18,623 nt of DNA from contig CAZDOS010000036.1 of NCBI GenBank assembly GCA_964507095.1, forward strand, positions 1 through 18,623, read 5' to 3'. A model generated the notes under the pieces. The model did not search any database and was not told the origin of the DNA. It saw only the letters and a program-made list of their open reading frames with translations. A program made the translations under genes and the position numbers. The stretch is from RGIG3102 sp964507095. Lineage in GTDB: Bacteria; Bacillota; Clostridia; Oscillospirales; Ruminococcaceae. Within the stretch, counting starts at the first letter, position 1. Every line of letters begins with the position of its first letter. Below are positions 6,646 to 13,896 of the stretch, in pieces.

Positions 6646-8037
6646 ATGTCTTTTTTAGCCAACATTCCTCTTTTGGCCGTGACCGTGCTGTACTTCCTCG
6701 GAAGGCTGTTTGAGTCGCTTAAAATAACTGATTATTCCACAGGCTTCCTTACGGATTCGCCTTTGGTTTCGCGCGCGATCATAGTAGCCTTGATCTGCGT
6801 GATCGCCATAAGCAGTTCTGTCATAATAATGATGCAGAAGCAGTCCTCCAGAAAGTCTCCTCAGTTGAAGACAGGCGTTCTGGGACTGATAGCAGGAGTG
6901 CTGTTCATAGTCGGCGCCGTACTCAGCATAATGCATACGTTCAGAGTCGGAGGCTTCCTTGGCTTTGACATACTGATCCTTCTGAGCGGTATTGGATACA
7001 TCATCTTTGCTCTCGTGGGCGTCCACGGACAGAACATCGAAAAGCTGTCCTTCGTACTTGTAATGCTCGGAGCATTGGCCTTCTGTCTCGGAGCTTTCCT
7101 GAGTGAAGTGAGGACTGTATCTGATGTGATTTACACCACAAGGAACCTTGCTCACATCACCATGGCGTTGTTCCTGCTTTGTTTCTTCAAGAACGCATAC
7201 GCAAGAGGAGATCTTTCAGACATAGCCCTTTACCGGACTGGATTTCTGAATACCGTCTTTTCGCTTGCGGGACTGTTTGCCCTCACGCTCGGCATAATGT
7301 CAAAGGGCACCATCGTCACTTATGCCCTGGTATATGATGCCGGCTGCATGATGGTCGGACTGCTTTCTCTGATCACCTCGATGTCGCTCGTATCAAACCG
7401 GTTCAGCGGACTGAGAGTGAACGAAAGAGAACTTGCCAAGAGAAGCGCCAACTTCGCCACAGGCGAGCTGATGCCCGGAACAGGCGAACCCAAGAAGAAC
7501 GCTCTGGAAAGAAGATTTTCTACAAAGGAGATCAAGCGGGAGACAGAGGCTACTGATGCCACCGGTTTCCTGGGCATTACACCGGACCAGCTCAAGGCAA
7601 GAGCCGATGAGATGGTAAGAGAAAACGGTATCCGGGACAAGAAGATCCGGCTCGATAATAGACCTGAAAGACCGGCTCCGGTCTTCAACGCTCCAAACAA
7701 GAGCGAAAAGAAGGACGGAATCGAGCTCACCCGCAGGTCGTCCGAGAAAAAGCGGGAATCTGCCGCAAAGCCGGTCGAAAAGAAAGAAACGGTAAAAAGA
7801 GAGCCTGCAAAAGCTGCTGTCGAGACAAGGACTAGGACCCGGACGAGAGAGAAAGCGCCTTCAAGAGATGCTGCCGCTCCTCAGACTAGGAAGACACGGA
7901 AGGTCTTCAGCCGGTCGGCTGACAACAAGACTTCATCACATGCCGCTCCGAAAAAGAAGGTCTTCGTGGCGGATGACAGCGATGCTCCTGCCGCAACAAA
8001 GAAGGTCAAGAAAAAGATCTTCACACGGGACGATTAG
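6646..8037 (+). CDS. Polytopic membrane protein with long basic cytosolic tail, function unknown
   Basis: I do not recognise this 463-residue protein. Residues 1 to about 255 hold seven to eight hydrophobic helices (for example AIIVALICVIAISSSVIIMM, LIAGVLFIVGAVLSI, FDILILLSGIGYIIFALVG, NLAHITMALFLLCFF). The last ~200 residues are hydrophilic, rich in Lys, Arg, Glu, Ala and Pro, and likely disordered in the cytosol. The tail ends with three motifs of the form [RK]-K-[VI]-F, whose Phe residues (421, 440, 459) are exactly 19 residues apart. It also has a short TRTRTR run. The start is ATG 6646 with GGGGG (6636-6640) 5 nt upstream. It follows the AraC-type regulator by 34 nt and is probably co-transcribed. 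The basic tail could bind nucleic acid, membrane or a protein partner; that is inference only. Confidence 0.8.
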   Translation: MSFLANIPLLAVTVLYFLGRLFESLKITDYSTGFLTDSPLVSRAIIVALICVIAISSSVIIMMQKQSSRKSPQLKTGVLGLIAGVLFIVGAVLSIMHTFRVGGFLGFDILILLSGIGYIIFALVGVHGQNIEKLSFVLVMLGALAFCLGAFLSEVRTVSDVIYTTRNLAHITMALFLLCFFKNAYARGDLSDIALYRTGFLNTVFSLAGLFALTLGIMSKGTIVTYALVYDAGCMMVGLLSLITSMSLVSNRFSGLRVNERELAKRSANFATGELMPGTGEPKKNALERRFSTKEIKRETEATDATGFLGITPDQLKARADEMVRENGIRDKKIRLDNRPERPAPVFNAPNKSEKKDGIELTRRSSEKKRESAAKPVEKKETVKREPAKAAVETRTRTRTREKAPSRDAAAPQTRKTRKVFSRSADNKTSSHAAPKKKVFVADDSDAPAATKKVKKKIFTRDD

Positions 8038-8056
8038 TCCTTCAGACACGTTAATG

Positions 8057-8080
8057 ATCCCCATGGCTTTAGCCGGGGAT
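8057..8080 (+). other. Hairpin between the membrane protein gene and gap
   Basis: ATCCCC (8057-8062) pairs with GGGGAT (8075-8080), and GGC (8065-8067) with GCC (8072-8074) around a TTTA loop. There is no T-run after it (GACAAATAAAAT), so it is not a typical terminator. It may be a weak terminator, an mRNA-stabilising 5' hairpin for gap, or chance. No clear promoter for gap is seen in the 86-bp gap. Confidence 0.35.
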
Positions 8081-8123
8081 GACAAATAAAATAGTAATCA
8101 ACCATATACACGGAGGTATTATC

Positions 8124-9143
8124 ATGTCAATCAAGATAGGTATCAACGGATTCGGACGTATCGGTCGTCTCGTATTCAGAGTTGCTGTTGCAAACCCTGA
8201 CATCTATGAGGTCGTCGGTATCAACGATCCTTTCATCACACCTGACTATGCAGAGTACATGGTCAAGTATGACACCATCCATGGCCACTTCAAGGGTGAG
8301 CTTGGACACACAGATGACGGCATCGTCGTAAACGGCAAGGAAGTAGCATTCTTCGCAGTTTCCGATCCTAAGGATATTCCTTGGAAGAGCGTCGGAGCAG
8401 AGTACATCGTTGAGTCAACAGGTGTGTTTACAACTACAGAGAAGGCATCTGCCCACATTGAAGCCGGTGCAAAGAAGGTAGTCATCTCCGCTCCTGCAAA
8501 GGATGCTGAGACACCTACATTCGTCATGGGTGTCAACGAAGACACCTACACCAAGGATATGCTGGTGGTTTCAAATGCTTCCTGCACTACAAACTGCCTT
8601 GCACCTCTCGCAAAGGTCATCAACGACGAGTTCGGTATCGTTGAAGGACTTATGACCACAGTTCACGCAACAACAGCCACACAGAAGACTGTTGACGGCC
8701 CTTCAAAGAAGGACTGGAGAGGCGGACGTGCTGCTGCCGGCAACATCATCCCTTCATCAACAGGCGCTGCAAAGGCCTGTGCACTGGTCATTCCTTCCCT
8801 CAAGGGCAAGCTGACAGGCATGTCCTTCAGAGTCCCTACACTGGACGCTTCTGTAGTTGATCTCACAGTCAAGCTCGCAAAGCCTACAACCTATGATGAG
8901 ATCTGCGCAGCAATAAAGAAGGCCAGCGAAGGAAAGCTCAAGGGCATCCTCGGATACACAGACGAGCGGGTCGTTTCTTCCGACTTCTACGGTGATACAC
9001 GCACATCGATCTTCGATGCACAGGCCGGCATCATGCTCAATGAGACATTCGTAAAGCTCGTATCATGGTATGACAATGAGATGGGCTACTCAGCAAAGAT
9101 CCTTGAACTCATCAAGCACATGGCTGAGGTAGACGCAAAATAA
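8124..9143 (+). CDS. gap: Glyceraldehyde-3-phosphate dehydrogenase, type I
   Basis: Glycolytic enzyme that oxidises and phosphorylates glyceraldehyde 3-phosphate to 1,3-bisphosphoglycerate with NAD, in the cytosol. The 339 residues match the family length. The NAD-binding motif INGFGRIGR (7-15), the catalytic SNASCTTNCLAP with C154, and H181 (TTVHATTATQ) are all present, as are the conserved RAAAGNIIPSSTGAAKA stretch and the C-terminal WYDNEMGYS. The start was set at ATG 8124, with GGAGG (8112-8116) 7 nt upstream, rather than an in-frame ATG at 8079. Codon choice (CCT for Pro, mostly ACA for Thr, GCA/GCT for Ala) differs from the neighbouring genes and fits a highly expressed gene. It stands alone, without pgk or tpi, and has its own strong terminator. 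Confidence 0.98.
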   Translation: MSIKIGINGFGRIGRLVFRVAVANPDIYEVVGINDPFITPDYAEYMVKYDTIHGHFKGELGHTDDGIVVNGKEVAFFAVSDPKDIPWKSVGAEYIVESTGVFTTTEKASAHIEAGAKKVVISAPAKDAETPTFVMGVNEDTYTKDMLVVSNASCTTNCLAPLAKVINDEFGIVEGLMTTVHATTATQKTVDGPSKKDWRGGRAAAGNIIPSSTGAAKACALVIPSLKGKLTGMSFRVPTLDASVVDLTVKLAKPTTYDEICAAIKKASEGKLKGILGYTDERVVSSDFYGDTRTSIFDAQAGIMLNETFVKLVSWYDNEMGYSAKILELIKHMAEVDAK

Positions 9144-9150
9144 GATGTCA

Positions 9151-9167
9151 ATATCGGAATCCGATAT
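9151..9167. promoter_or_regulatory. 17-bp palindrome just after gap
   Basis: ATATCGGA-A-TCCGATAT is perfect in both arms. It begins 8 bp after the gap stop codon and precedes the terminator. It could be an operator for the downstream Nudix promoter, although that promoter is 50 bp further on, or a 3'-UTR hairpin. Confidence 0.35.
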
Positions 9168-9183
9168 GTGATAGACTACAGTG

Positions 9184-9216
9184 GGAACGGAGCAGATGAT
9201 CTGCTCCGTTCCTTTT
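9184..9216 (+). terminator. Rho-independent terminator of gap
   Basis: A 12-bp perfect stem, GGAACGGAGCAG (9184-9195) / CTGCTCCGTTCC (9201-9212), has a 5-nt loop and is followed by TTTT. Confidence 0.93.
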
Positions 9217-9243
9217 GCAATAGACCTGTTTCAGTGATATACT
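9215..9243 (+). promoter_or_regulatory. Promoter of the Nudix hydrolase gene
   Basis: TTGCAA (9215-9220), a 17-nt spacer and TATACT (9238-9243), about 40 nt upstream of the start codon. The -35 box shares bases with the T-tail of the gap terminator. Confidence 0.6.
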
Positions 9244-9282
9244 CATAATAGAATCGACTTAATGTGCAACGGAGGAAATGAA

Positions 9283-9771
9283 ATGGAACTGTGGGACGCG
9301 TACGATCTCAGCCTTAGGAAGATCGAAGGAAAGGAACTCGTGAGAGGAAAACCCGTTCCTGAGGGATGCTACCATCTGGTGAGTGATGTCATAGTCAGAC
9401 ACGCTGACGGCACGTACCTTCTGATGCAGAGAGACCCGAAAAAGAAGTTCGGAGGTCTGTGGGAGATGACCCGGGGAGGCTCTGCCCTGAAGGGCGAGAA
9501 CGCCGAGGACTGCCGGAAAAGAGAGCTTGAGGAAGAGACCGGAATAGTTGCGGACAGTTTTGAACTGCTTGGGATAATGACCAGTGAGAAATACAGGACC
9601 ATATACGTCGAATTCATCGTCGAGACCGACTGGGACAAGGGCAACATCGTGATGCAGAAGGGCGAGACGGTCGATTACAGATGGGTCGGCGCGAAAGAGA
9701 TCGCCAGGATGAAAAAGGATGAGCTTCTTACGGACAGGATGCAGCCATATCTGAATGAGCTCAGACCTTAA
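9283..9771 (+). CDS. Nudix hydrolase (YfcD / IPP isomerase-like subgroup)
   Basis: Hydrolase of nucleoside diphosphates linked to another moiety, or a related pyrophosphohydrolase. The complete Nudix box G-x5-E-x7-REUxEExGU spans residues 66-88 (G66, E72, R80-E81, E84-E85, G87). The N-terminus (ELWDAYDLSLRKIEGKELVRG ... GCYHLVSDVIV) resembles the YfcD/isopentenyl-diphosphate isomerase-like subgroup, whose members often begin 'DxYDxxRxxTG'. True type I IPP isomerase catalytic features are not obvious, so I keep the general call. The start was set at ATG 9283, with GGAGG (9271-9275) 7 nt upstream; ATG 9262 upstream has no site. The gene is a single unit with its own promoter and terminator. Confidence 0.88.
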   Translation: MELWDAYDLSLRKIEGKELVRGKPVPEGCYHLVSDVIVRHADGTYLLMQRDPKKKFGGLWEMTRGGSALKGENAEDCRKRELEEETGIVADSFELLGIMTSEKYRTIYVEFIVETDWDKGNIVMQKGETVDYRWVGAKEIARMKKDELLTDRMQPYLNELRP

Positions 9772-9792
9772 CAGTAATATATGTATAGCAGT

Positions 9793-9826
9793 ACAGATGT
9801 CGGTCTTCCCGGCATCTGTTTTTTTC
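9793..9826 (+). terminator. Rho-independent terminator of the Nudix gene
   Basis: ACAGATG (9793-9799) pairs with CATCTGT (9813-9819), with an inner CGG/CCG, and is followed by a run of eight T residues. Confidence 0.93.
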
Positions 9827-9860
9827 ATTAAATCTTAACTTTTTGCATATACTATGTTTA

Positions 9861-9866
9861 TATAAT
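9861..9866 (+). promoter_or_regulatory. Candidate -10 box of the VanZ-RDD gene
   Basis: A perfect TATAAT lies 36 nt before the chosen ATG in an AT-rich stretch. No clear -35 is found at 16-18 nt spacing. Confidence 0.4.
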
Positions 9867-9902
9867 TACCGTTATCATTGAATGAGGGAAAGGAGGATGA
9901 CC

Positions 9903-11084
9903 ATGAACACCTACGTCAGTTCGATAGCCGCGGCATGCATACTGTTCCCGTTCATTGCCGCAGTATTTACCCTTCCTTTCCTTATTATCCATTACAGGAA
10001 ATTCGGTGGCATACCCGTAATCAGGGTAATGATTGTCTACTCATTCATATTGTACATGATGTGTGCTCTTTTCCTGACGCTGCTGCCGCTTCCGACCAGA
10101 CGGGAAGTTGCTGCCATGGCTCCGATGCCGCCTTGCTTTATTCCGTTCCATGACATATATGTGGGCCTTGTCAAGGCAGGCTTCGACTTTTCGAACCTGT
10201 CCACCTTCAGAGACGTTTCTCTGTGGAAGGCATTCCTTACTAGCTCAGATCTATTCGTCGTGGTGATGAATGTCGTCATGACGATACCGCTGGGAATATA
10301 TCTCAGATACTACTTCCGATTCGACTTTAAAAAAACGGTCCTTGCAGGCCTTCTGCTGAGCCTGTTCTTTGAGATCACTCAGTATACGGGGATATACGGG
10401 TTCTATGACAAGCGGTACCGCTATGCGGAGGTGGACGACCTCATAACCAATACGCTCGGTGCCCGGATAGGATACCTCATAACTCCGATACCCGCACTCT
10501 TCCTTCCGAAGAGAGAAGACATAGACAGGATGTCCTATGAAGGAGCTGCTTCCGTGACGGTGTTCAAGCGAATCACGGCAGATGCGATAGACCTGCTGCT
10601 CATGAGCTTCTTGTCAGGAATGCTCGTCTTCGTTTTTCCGTCCGGAAAATGGCTGAGCGCGGCAGAAGTGCTGCTCTGGCTGACATATTTCGTATTCCTG
10701 CCATTCCTTTGGAAGGACAGCACTCTGGGGCAGAAGGTGGTAAAGGTAAGGGTCACTGATGAAAGGACGGGCGGAAAGCCGGGTGTGATACAGTTTTTCC
10801 TGAGAAACTTCATCCTTTTCATCCTTGAACGGATATGGGTGATAATAGGCGGTGGATGCCTCGCCGGCCTGCTTTTTCTTCTGGCAGGCGGAAACCTTAG
10901 CTTAAACTTCAGCAGTTATCTGGCCGTTGCCATACTCCGGGGCGTGCCTGTAGTATCGTTCATTATATTACTGAGGGGACAGTCCAAACACGGAAGCCTG
11001 CCTCACGCGTTCCTCTCCAAAACAAGGGTCAAGAGCGTCCATGAGAACATAGGGAGGACGGGCGAGATAGCAGAAGCAGAATAG
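9903..11084 (+). CDS. VanZ-RDD fusion membrane protein
   Basis: Integral membrane protein of 393 residues joining two domains. The N-terminal VanZ domain (about 1-200) has hydrophobic helices near 10-30, 42-62, 115-135 and 145-160, and the acidic signature E157-x-x-Q160 ... EVDDLITNTLG (176-186). The C-terminal RDD domain (about 215-370) carries the Arg-Asp-Asp positions R223, D227 and D230 (FKRITADAIDLL) and the motif DSTLGQKVVKVRV (272-284). The start at ATG 9903 has AAAGGAGG 6 nt upstream; ATGs at 9882 and 9897 are possible but worse placed. It is single, with its own -10 box. RDD and VanZ domains are both poorly understood; some RDD proteins are linked to ion exchange. The fusion suggests an envelope stress or transport role, but this is inference. 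Confidence 0.85.
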   Translation: MNTYVSSIAAACILFPFIAAVFTLPFLIIHYRKFGGIPVIRVMIVYSFILYMMCALFLTLLPLPTRREVAAMAPMPPCFIPFHDIYVGLVKAGFDFSNLSTFRDVSLWKAFLTSSDLFVVVMNVVMTIPLGIYLRYYFRFDFKKTVLAGLLLSLFFEITQYTGIYGFYDKRYRYAEVDDLITNTLGARIGYLITPIPALFLPKREDIDRMSYEGAASVTVFKRITADAIDLLLMSFLSGMLVFVFPSGKWLSAAEVLLWLTYFVFLPFLWKDSTLGQKVVKVRVTDERTGGKPGVIQFFLRNFILFILERIWVIIGGGCLAGLLFLLAGGNLSLNFSSYLAVAILRGVPVVSFIILLRGQSKHGSLPHAFLSKTRVKSVHENIGRTGEIAEAE

Positions 11085-11097
11085 AATAAACATAAAA

Positions 11098-11127
11098 GAG
11101 GACAGAAGCTTAGGGCTATCTGTCCTC
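11098..11127 (-). terminator. Terminator of the LRR gene, overlapping its 3' end
   Basis: GAGGACAGA (11098-11106) and TCTGTCCTC (11119-11127) form a 9-bp perfect stem. On the minus strand it is followed by TTTTATG. The TAG stop codon of the LRR gene (11116-11118) falls in the loop, so its last codons form one arm. It may also slow plus-strand transcripts of the VanZ-RDD gene. Confidence 0.75.
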
Positions 11128-11601
11128 AAATGCCTTTGGACTTATCTTAAGTATTCTCATGGTGACTAGCTGAATATCCTTTCTGCACCCCCGGAATGCA
11201 TATGCCTGAACCTCTTTCAGACCCGGCATGCAATATATCTTCTCAAGGTTCCTGCAGTCCTTGAAGGTGAAGGGTATGAGCCTCTCAACGTTTTCCGGAA
11301 GACGTATCTCCCTTATGCCGCATCTGGCAAAGCCATACTGCCATATATCCTTGAGAGTTGTAGGAAGATCTATCTGCTCAAGTGATGTGCAGCCGTCGAA
11401 CACGAATCCCCCTATATCCGTTATACCCTCAGGAATGATCACTCTCTTTATTTCCGTATGTCCTTTGAAAAGACCGTCATAAAGTATCGTGACAGGCTTT
11501 CCGTGGAAAGTGGACGGAACAGTGACTGTTTCTTCGTCGCCTCTGTATCCTACCAGCTGATAGCTCTCGTCATCCCACATTTTAAAGGTGAATTCCTGCA
11601 T
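11116..11601 (-). CDS. BspA-type leucine-rich repeat protein (LRR_5)
   Basis: A 161-residue protein made of LRR_5 repeats of about 23 residues. Repeat units are visible as xxxIKRVIIPEGITDIGGFVFDGC, TSLEQIDLPTTLKDIWQYGFARC, GIREIRLPENVERLIPFTFKDC and NLEKIYCMPGLKEVQAYAFRGC. Each ends in an 'aF-x-x-C' turn. No signal peptide, anchor or sorting motif is present, so this member is probably cytosolic, unlike the large surface BspA proteins. The start at ATG 11601 has GAGGAA about 8 nt upstream. It is transcribed away from the GNAT/YoaP gene across a 16-bp perfect palindrome. LRR_5 domains usually mediate protein binding; the partner is unknown. Confidence 0.87.
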   Translation of the reverse strand: MQEFTFKMWDDESYQLVGYRGDEETVTVPSTFHGKPVTILYDGLFKGHTEIKRVIIPEGITDIGGFVFDGCTSLEQIDLPTTLKDIWQYGFARCGIREIRLPENVERLIPFTFKDCRNLEKIYCMPGLKEVQAYAFRGCRKDIQLVTMRILKISPKAFEDR

Positions 11602-11617
11602 ATATCGTTCCTCGTAA

Positions 11618-11636
11618 ATATCACATGTGATATACT
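11618..11636. promoter_or_regulatory. 16-bp perfect palindrome overlapping a -10 box in the divergent gap
   Basis: ATATCACATGTGATAT (11618-11633) is fully symmetric. It lies between the LRR gene and the GNAT/YoaP gene. TATACT (11631-11636), a likely plus-strand -10 for the GNAT/YoaP gene, overlaps its right arm; the matching -35 is weak (TTCCTC at 11608). On the minus strand the palindrome sits just before the LRR ribosome binding site. It is a good candidate operator for a dimeric repressor. Confidence 0.5.
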
Positions 11637-11656
11637 AAATATACAGAAAAGAGCAT

Positions 11657-11691
11657 AGTCCGGTCAACCGGCGTTGCCGAAGGGGCAGGAC
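11657..11691 (+). other. Possible branched RNA structure in the GNAT/YoaP leader
   Basis: AGTCC (11657-11661) can pair with GGACT (11688-11692). Inside are CCGG-TCAA-CCGG (11660-11671, sharing two bases with the outer helix) and TGCC-GAAGG-GGCA (11675-11687). The result could be a three-way junction or two hairpins. It lies between the putative transcription start and the start codon. No known riboswitch consensus is matched fully. Confidence 0.25.
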
Positions 11692-11738
11692 TGGAGTATA
11701 AATAGATGAAGGAGAAGAATTTCTGAAAGGAGTCCGAA

Positions 11739-12488
11739 ATGGAATACATAAGAGTCACGATGGACAACATCGAAAAGGAGCACATCTGTTGCGCCATATC
11801 TAACAACAACGACGTTCAGGTGGCCTCCAAGAAGTCATGGATGAAGGACAGATACCGGGACGGACTGGTGTTCCTCAAAAGCGTCGAGAGAGGAAAGTGC
11901 TTCATAGAATATATCCCCGCCGAGAAAGCGTGGGTGCCGATAGAAGCCGACGGATACATGTATATCGACTGCCTGTGGGTATCAGGTTCTCTTAAGGGAC
12001 ACGGCTATTCAAGCGACCTTCTGGGCGCTTGCATTGATGACAGCAAGGCAAAGGGAAAGAAGGGACTGTGCATTCTCGCTTCAGCAAAGAAAAAGCCGTT
12101 CCTGGCGGATCCGAAATTCCTGGCACATAAGGGCTTTACGGTCTGTGATGAAGCGGACAACGGCATACAGTTGTGGTATCTTCCGTTCGATGCGGATGCA
12201 GGCAAGCCTGCATTCAGGGAATGCGCCAGGCATCCGGCAATCGAAAGGGAAGGCTATGTGATCTACTACACCAGCCAGTGCCCGTTCAACGCAAAGTACA
12301 TACCCATAGTAGAGCGGACGGCGAGGGAAAACGGGATAAAGCTTGAGACGGTCCATATCCGTACATTGGAGGAGGCACAGAACGCGCCCACTCCCGTGAC
12401 GAATTATGCCGTCTTCTGCGACGGGAAATACATTACAAACGAGCAGCTTAATGACAAAAAGCTCCTGAAGCTTGCCGGAAAGATATAA
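11739..12488 (+). CDS. yoaP: GNAT N-acetyltransferase with YoaP-type C-terminal domain
   Basis: A 249-residue protein like Bacillus YoaP. The N-terminal GNAT fold (about 1-150) shows the acetyl-CoA binding region: strand YIDCLWV at 75-81, then SGSLKGHGYSSDLL at 82-95 with the K/R-x-x-G-x-G-type loop, then GLCILAS. A Tyr/Cys-containing segment, YYTSQCPFNAKY with C181, begins the C-terminal YoaP domain. That domain (about 195-249) reads LETVHIRTLEEAQNAPTPVTNYAVFCDGKYI and looks thioredoxin-like. Length matches the family. The acetyl acceptor is unknown. The start at ATG 11739 has AAGGAG about 8 nt upstream. rarA follows 32 nt downstream with no terminator, so the two are likely co-transcribed. 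Confidence 0.85.
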   Translation: MEYIRVTMDNIEKEHICCAISNNNDVQVASKKSWMKDRYRDGLVFLKSVERGKCFIEYIPAEKAWVPIEADGYMYIDCLWVSGSLKGHGYSSDLLGACIDDSKAKGKKGLCILASAKKKPFLADPKFLAHKGFTVCDEADNGIQLWYLPFDADAGKPAFRECARHPAIEREGYVIYYTSQCPFNAKYIPIVERTARENGIKLETVHIRTLEEAQNAPTPVTNYAVFCDGKYITNEQLNDKKLLKLAGKI

Positions 12489-12520
12489 GGCGCCACACAT
12501 TTTGAGGTAGACAGGATAAA

Positions 12521-13894
12521 ATGGACATTTTCAGTTATGTAGCGGACTCATACAAGGAAAAGGAGTCCCCTCTGGCATCCAGACTGAGACCGAGGACACT
12601 TGATGAGATAGTGGGACAGGAACATATCTTAGGTAAGGGCAAACTGCTTTACAGGGCAATTCAGGCAGATCAGCTCTCTTCAGTCATCTTTTACGGCCCG
12701 CCCGGAGTGGGAAAGACCACCTTGGCAAAGGTCATTGCCAACACTACCAAAGCTGATTTCCATCAGGTCAATGCAACTGTTGCCGGCAAGAAGGATATGG
12801 AAGCTGTCGTAGAGACGGCCAAGAACAATCTTGCCATGAGAGGCAGGAGGACCATACTCTTCATAGATGAGATACACCGTTTCAACAAGGCCCAGCAGGA
12901 TTATCTGCTTCCTTTCGTCGAAGACGGGACGGTGATCCTGATAGGAGCGACCACGGAGAATCCGTTCTTTGAAGTGAACAGTGCTCTGCTGTCTAGATCA
13001 AGGATATTCGAGCTTAGACCTTTGTCTCGTGACAACATCATCACTTTAATTAATCGAGCCTTCGAGAGCGAAGACGGTCTGAAGGTATACAAGGCGGACA
13101 TTACTCCTGAGGCTGCACGGTTCCTTGCAGACGTTGCAGACGGAGATGCGAGAGCCGCACTAAATGCCATCGAGCTTGCTGTCAAGACAACTGACAGATC
13201 AGAGGATGGCATGGTGCACGTGACGCTGGAGGTGGCTGAGGAGTGTATTCAGAAGAAAGCCATCAGATATGATAAGGACGGGGACAATCACTACGATACC
13301 ATAGCCGCCTTCATAAGGAGCATGTGCGGTTCGGATCCTGATGCCGCGGTCTACTATCTAGCCAGGATGCTGGAAGCGGGCGAGGACGTCAAGTTCATCG
13401 CAAGAAGGATCATGGTCGCTGCTTCAGAAGAGGTGGGAAATGCGGATCCGATGGCCATAGTCGTTGCAACTGCCGCCGCACAGGCGGTGGAGAGGATAGG
13501 GATGCCCGAAAGCAGGATCATCCTGTCACAGGCCGCGACATATGTTGCATGTGCGCCTAAGTCCAATGCCGCATACCTTGCCATCGAAAAGGCACACGGA
13601 ATAGTGACCAAGACCGGAAATCTGCCCATACCGCCTTATCTGCAGGACGGTTCCTACAGAAATTCCGAGCTTGGCAAGGGAGTTGGATATAAGTACGGCC
13701 ATGACTACACCAACCACTGGGTGGACCAGCAGTATCTGCCGACCGAGATCATGGAGGAACATATATATGAGCCGAATGACATCGGAAAGGAAAAGGAATT
13801 CAAGGAATACTTCAGGAAGATTGGCAAGGATCCGGATAGATATGAGTATCAGGATCCGGCCGTGACCGGAAAGCCTTCGAAAGAGGAGAAATAG
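12521..13894 (+). CDS. rarA: Replication-associated recombination protein RarA (MgsA) AAA+ ATPase
   Basis: Cytosolic AAA+ ATPase of the RarA/MgsA/WRNIP1 family, which acts at stalled replication forks with single-strand binding protein and RecA. In 457 residues: N-terminal PLASRLRPRTLDEIVGQEHI; Walker A GPPGVGKTT (59-67); Walker B ILFIDEIHRF with D116-E117; sensor 1 LIGATTENPFFEV; arginine finger region ALLSRSRIFEL; and the C-terminal MgsA tetramer domain, including LPIPPYLQDGSY and GVGYKYGHDYTNHWVDQQYLP. Length is as usual for the family. It sits 32 nt after the GNAT/YoaP gene, with a weak AGGA site. A small membrane protein gene begins 3 nt after its stop. Confidence 0.95.
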   Translation: MDIFSYVADSYKEKESPLASRLRPRTLDEIVGQEHILGKGKLLYRAIQADQLSSVIFYGPPGVGKTTLAKVIANTTKADFHQVNATVAGKKDMEAVVETAKNNLAMRGRRTILFIDEIHRFNKAQQDYLLPFVEDGTVILIGATTENPFFEVNSALLSRSRIFELRPLSRDNIITLINRAFESEDGLKVYKADITPEAARFLADVADGDARAALNAIELAVKTTDRSEDGMVHVTLEVAEECIQKKAIRYDKDGDNHYDTIAAFIRSMCGSDPDAAVYYLARMLEAGEDVKFIARRIMVAASEEVGNADPMAIVVATAAAQAVERIGMPESRIILSQAATYVACAPKSNAAYLAIEKAHGIVTKTGNLPIPPYLQDGSYRNSELGKGVGYKYGHDYTNHWVDQQYLPTEIMEEHIYEPNDIGKEKEFKEYFRKIGKDPDRYEYQDPAVTGKPSKEEK

Positions 13895-13896
13895 GA

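Noticed and set aside
7820..7860. Tandem nucleotide repeat behind the TRTRTR run in the membrane protein tail
   Set aside because: The codons differ (ACA AGG, ACT AGG, ACC CGG, ACG AGA), so this is a peptide-level repeat rather than a DNA microsatellite.
9259..9828. 189-codon minus-strand reading frame opposite the Nudix hydrolase
   Set aside because: It is antisense to a complete Nudix box and runs through the Nudix promoter side and terminator; no protein features.
11650..11700. Glycine riboswitch
   Set aside because: The string GCCGAAGGGGCA resembles part of the glycine aptamer core, but the flanking stems and the later conserved AGG...GGAC portion are absent, and no glycine-related gene follows.
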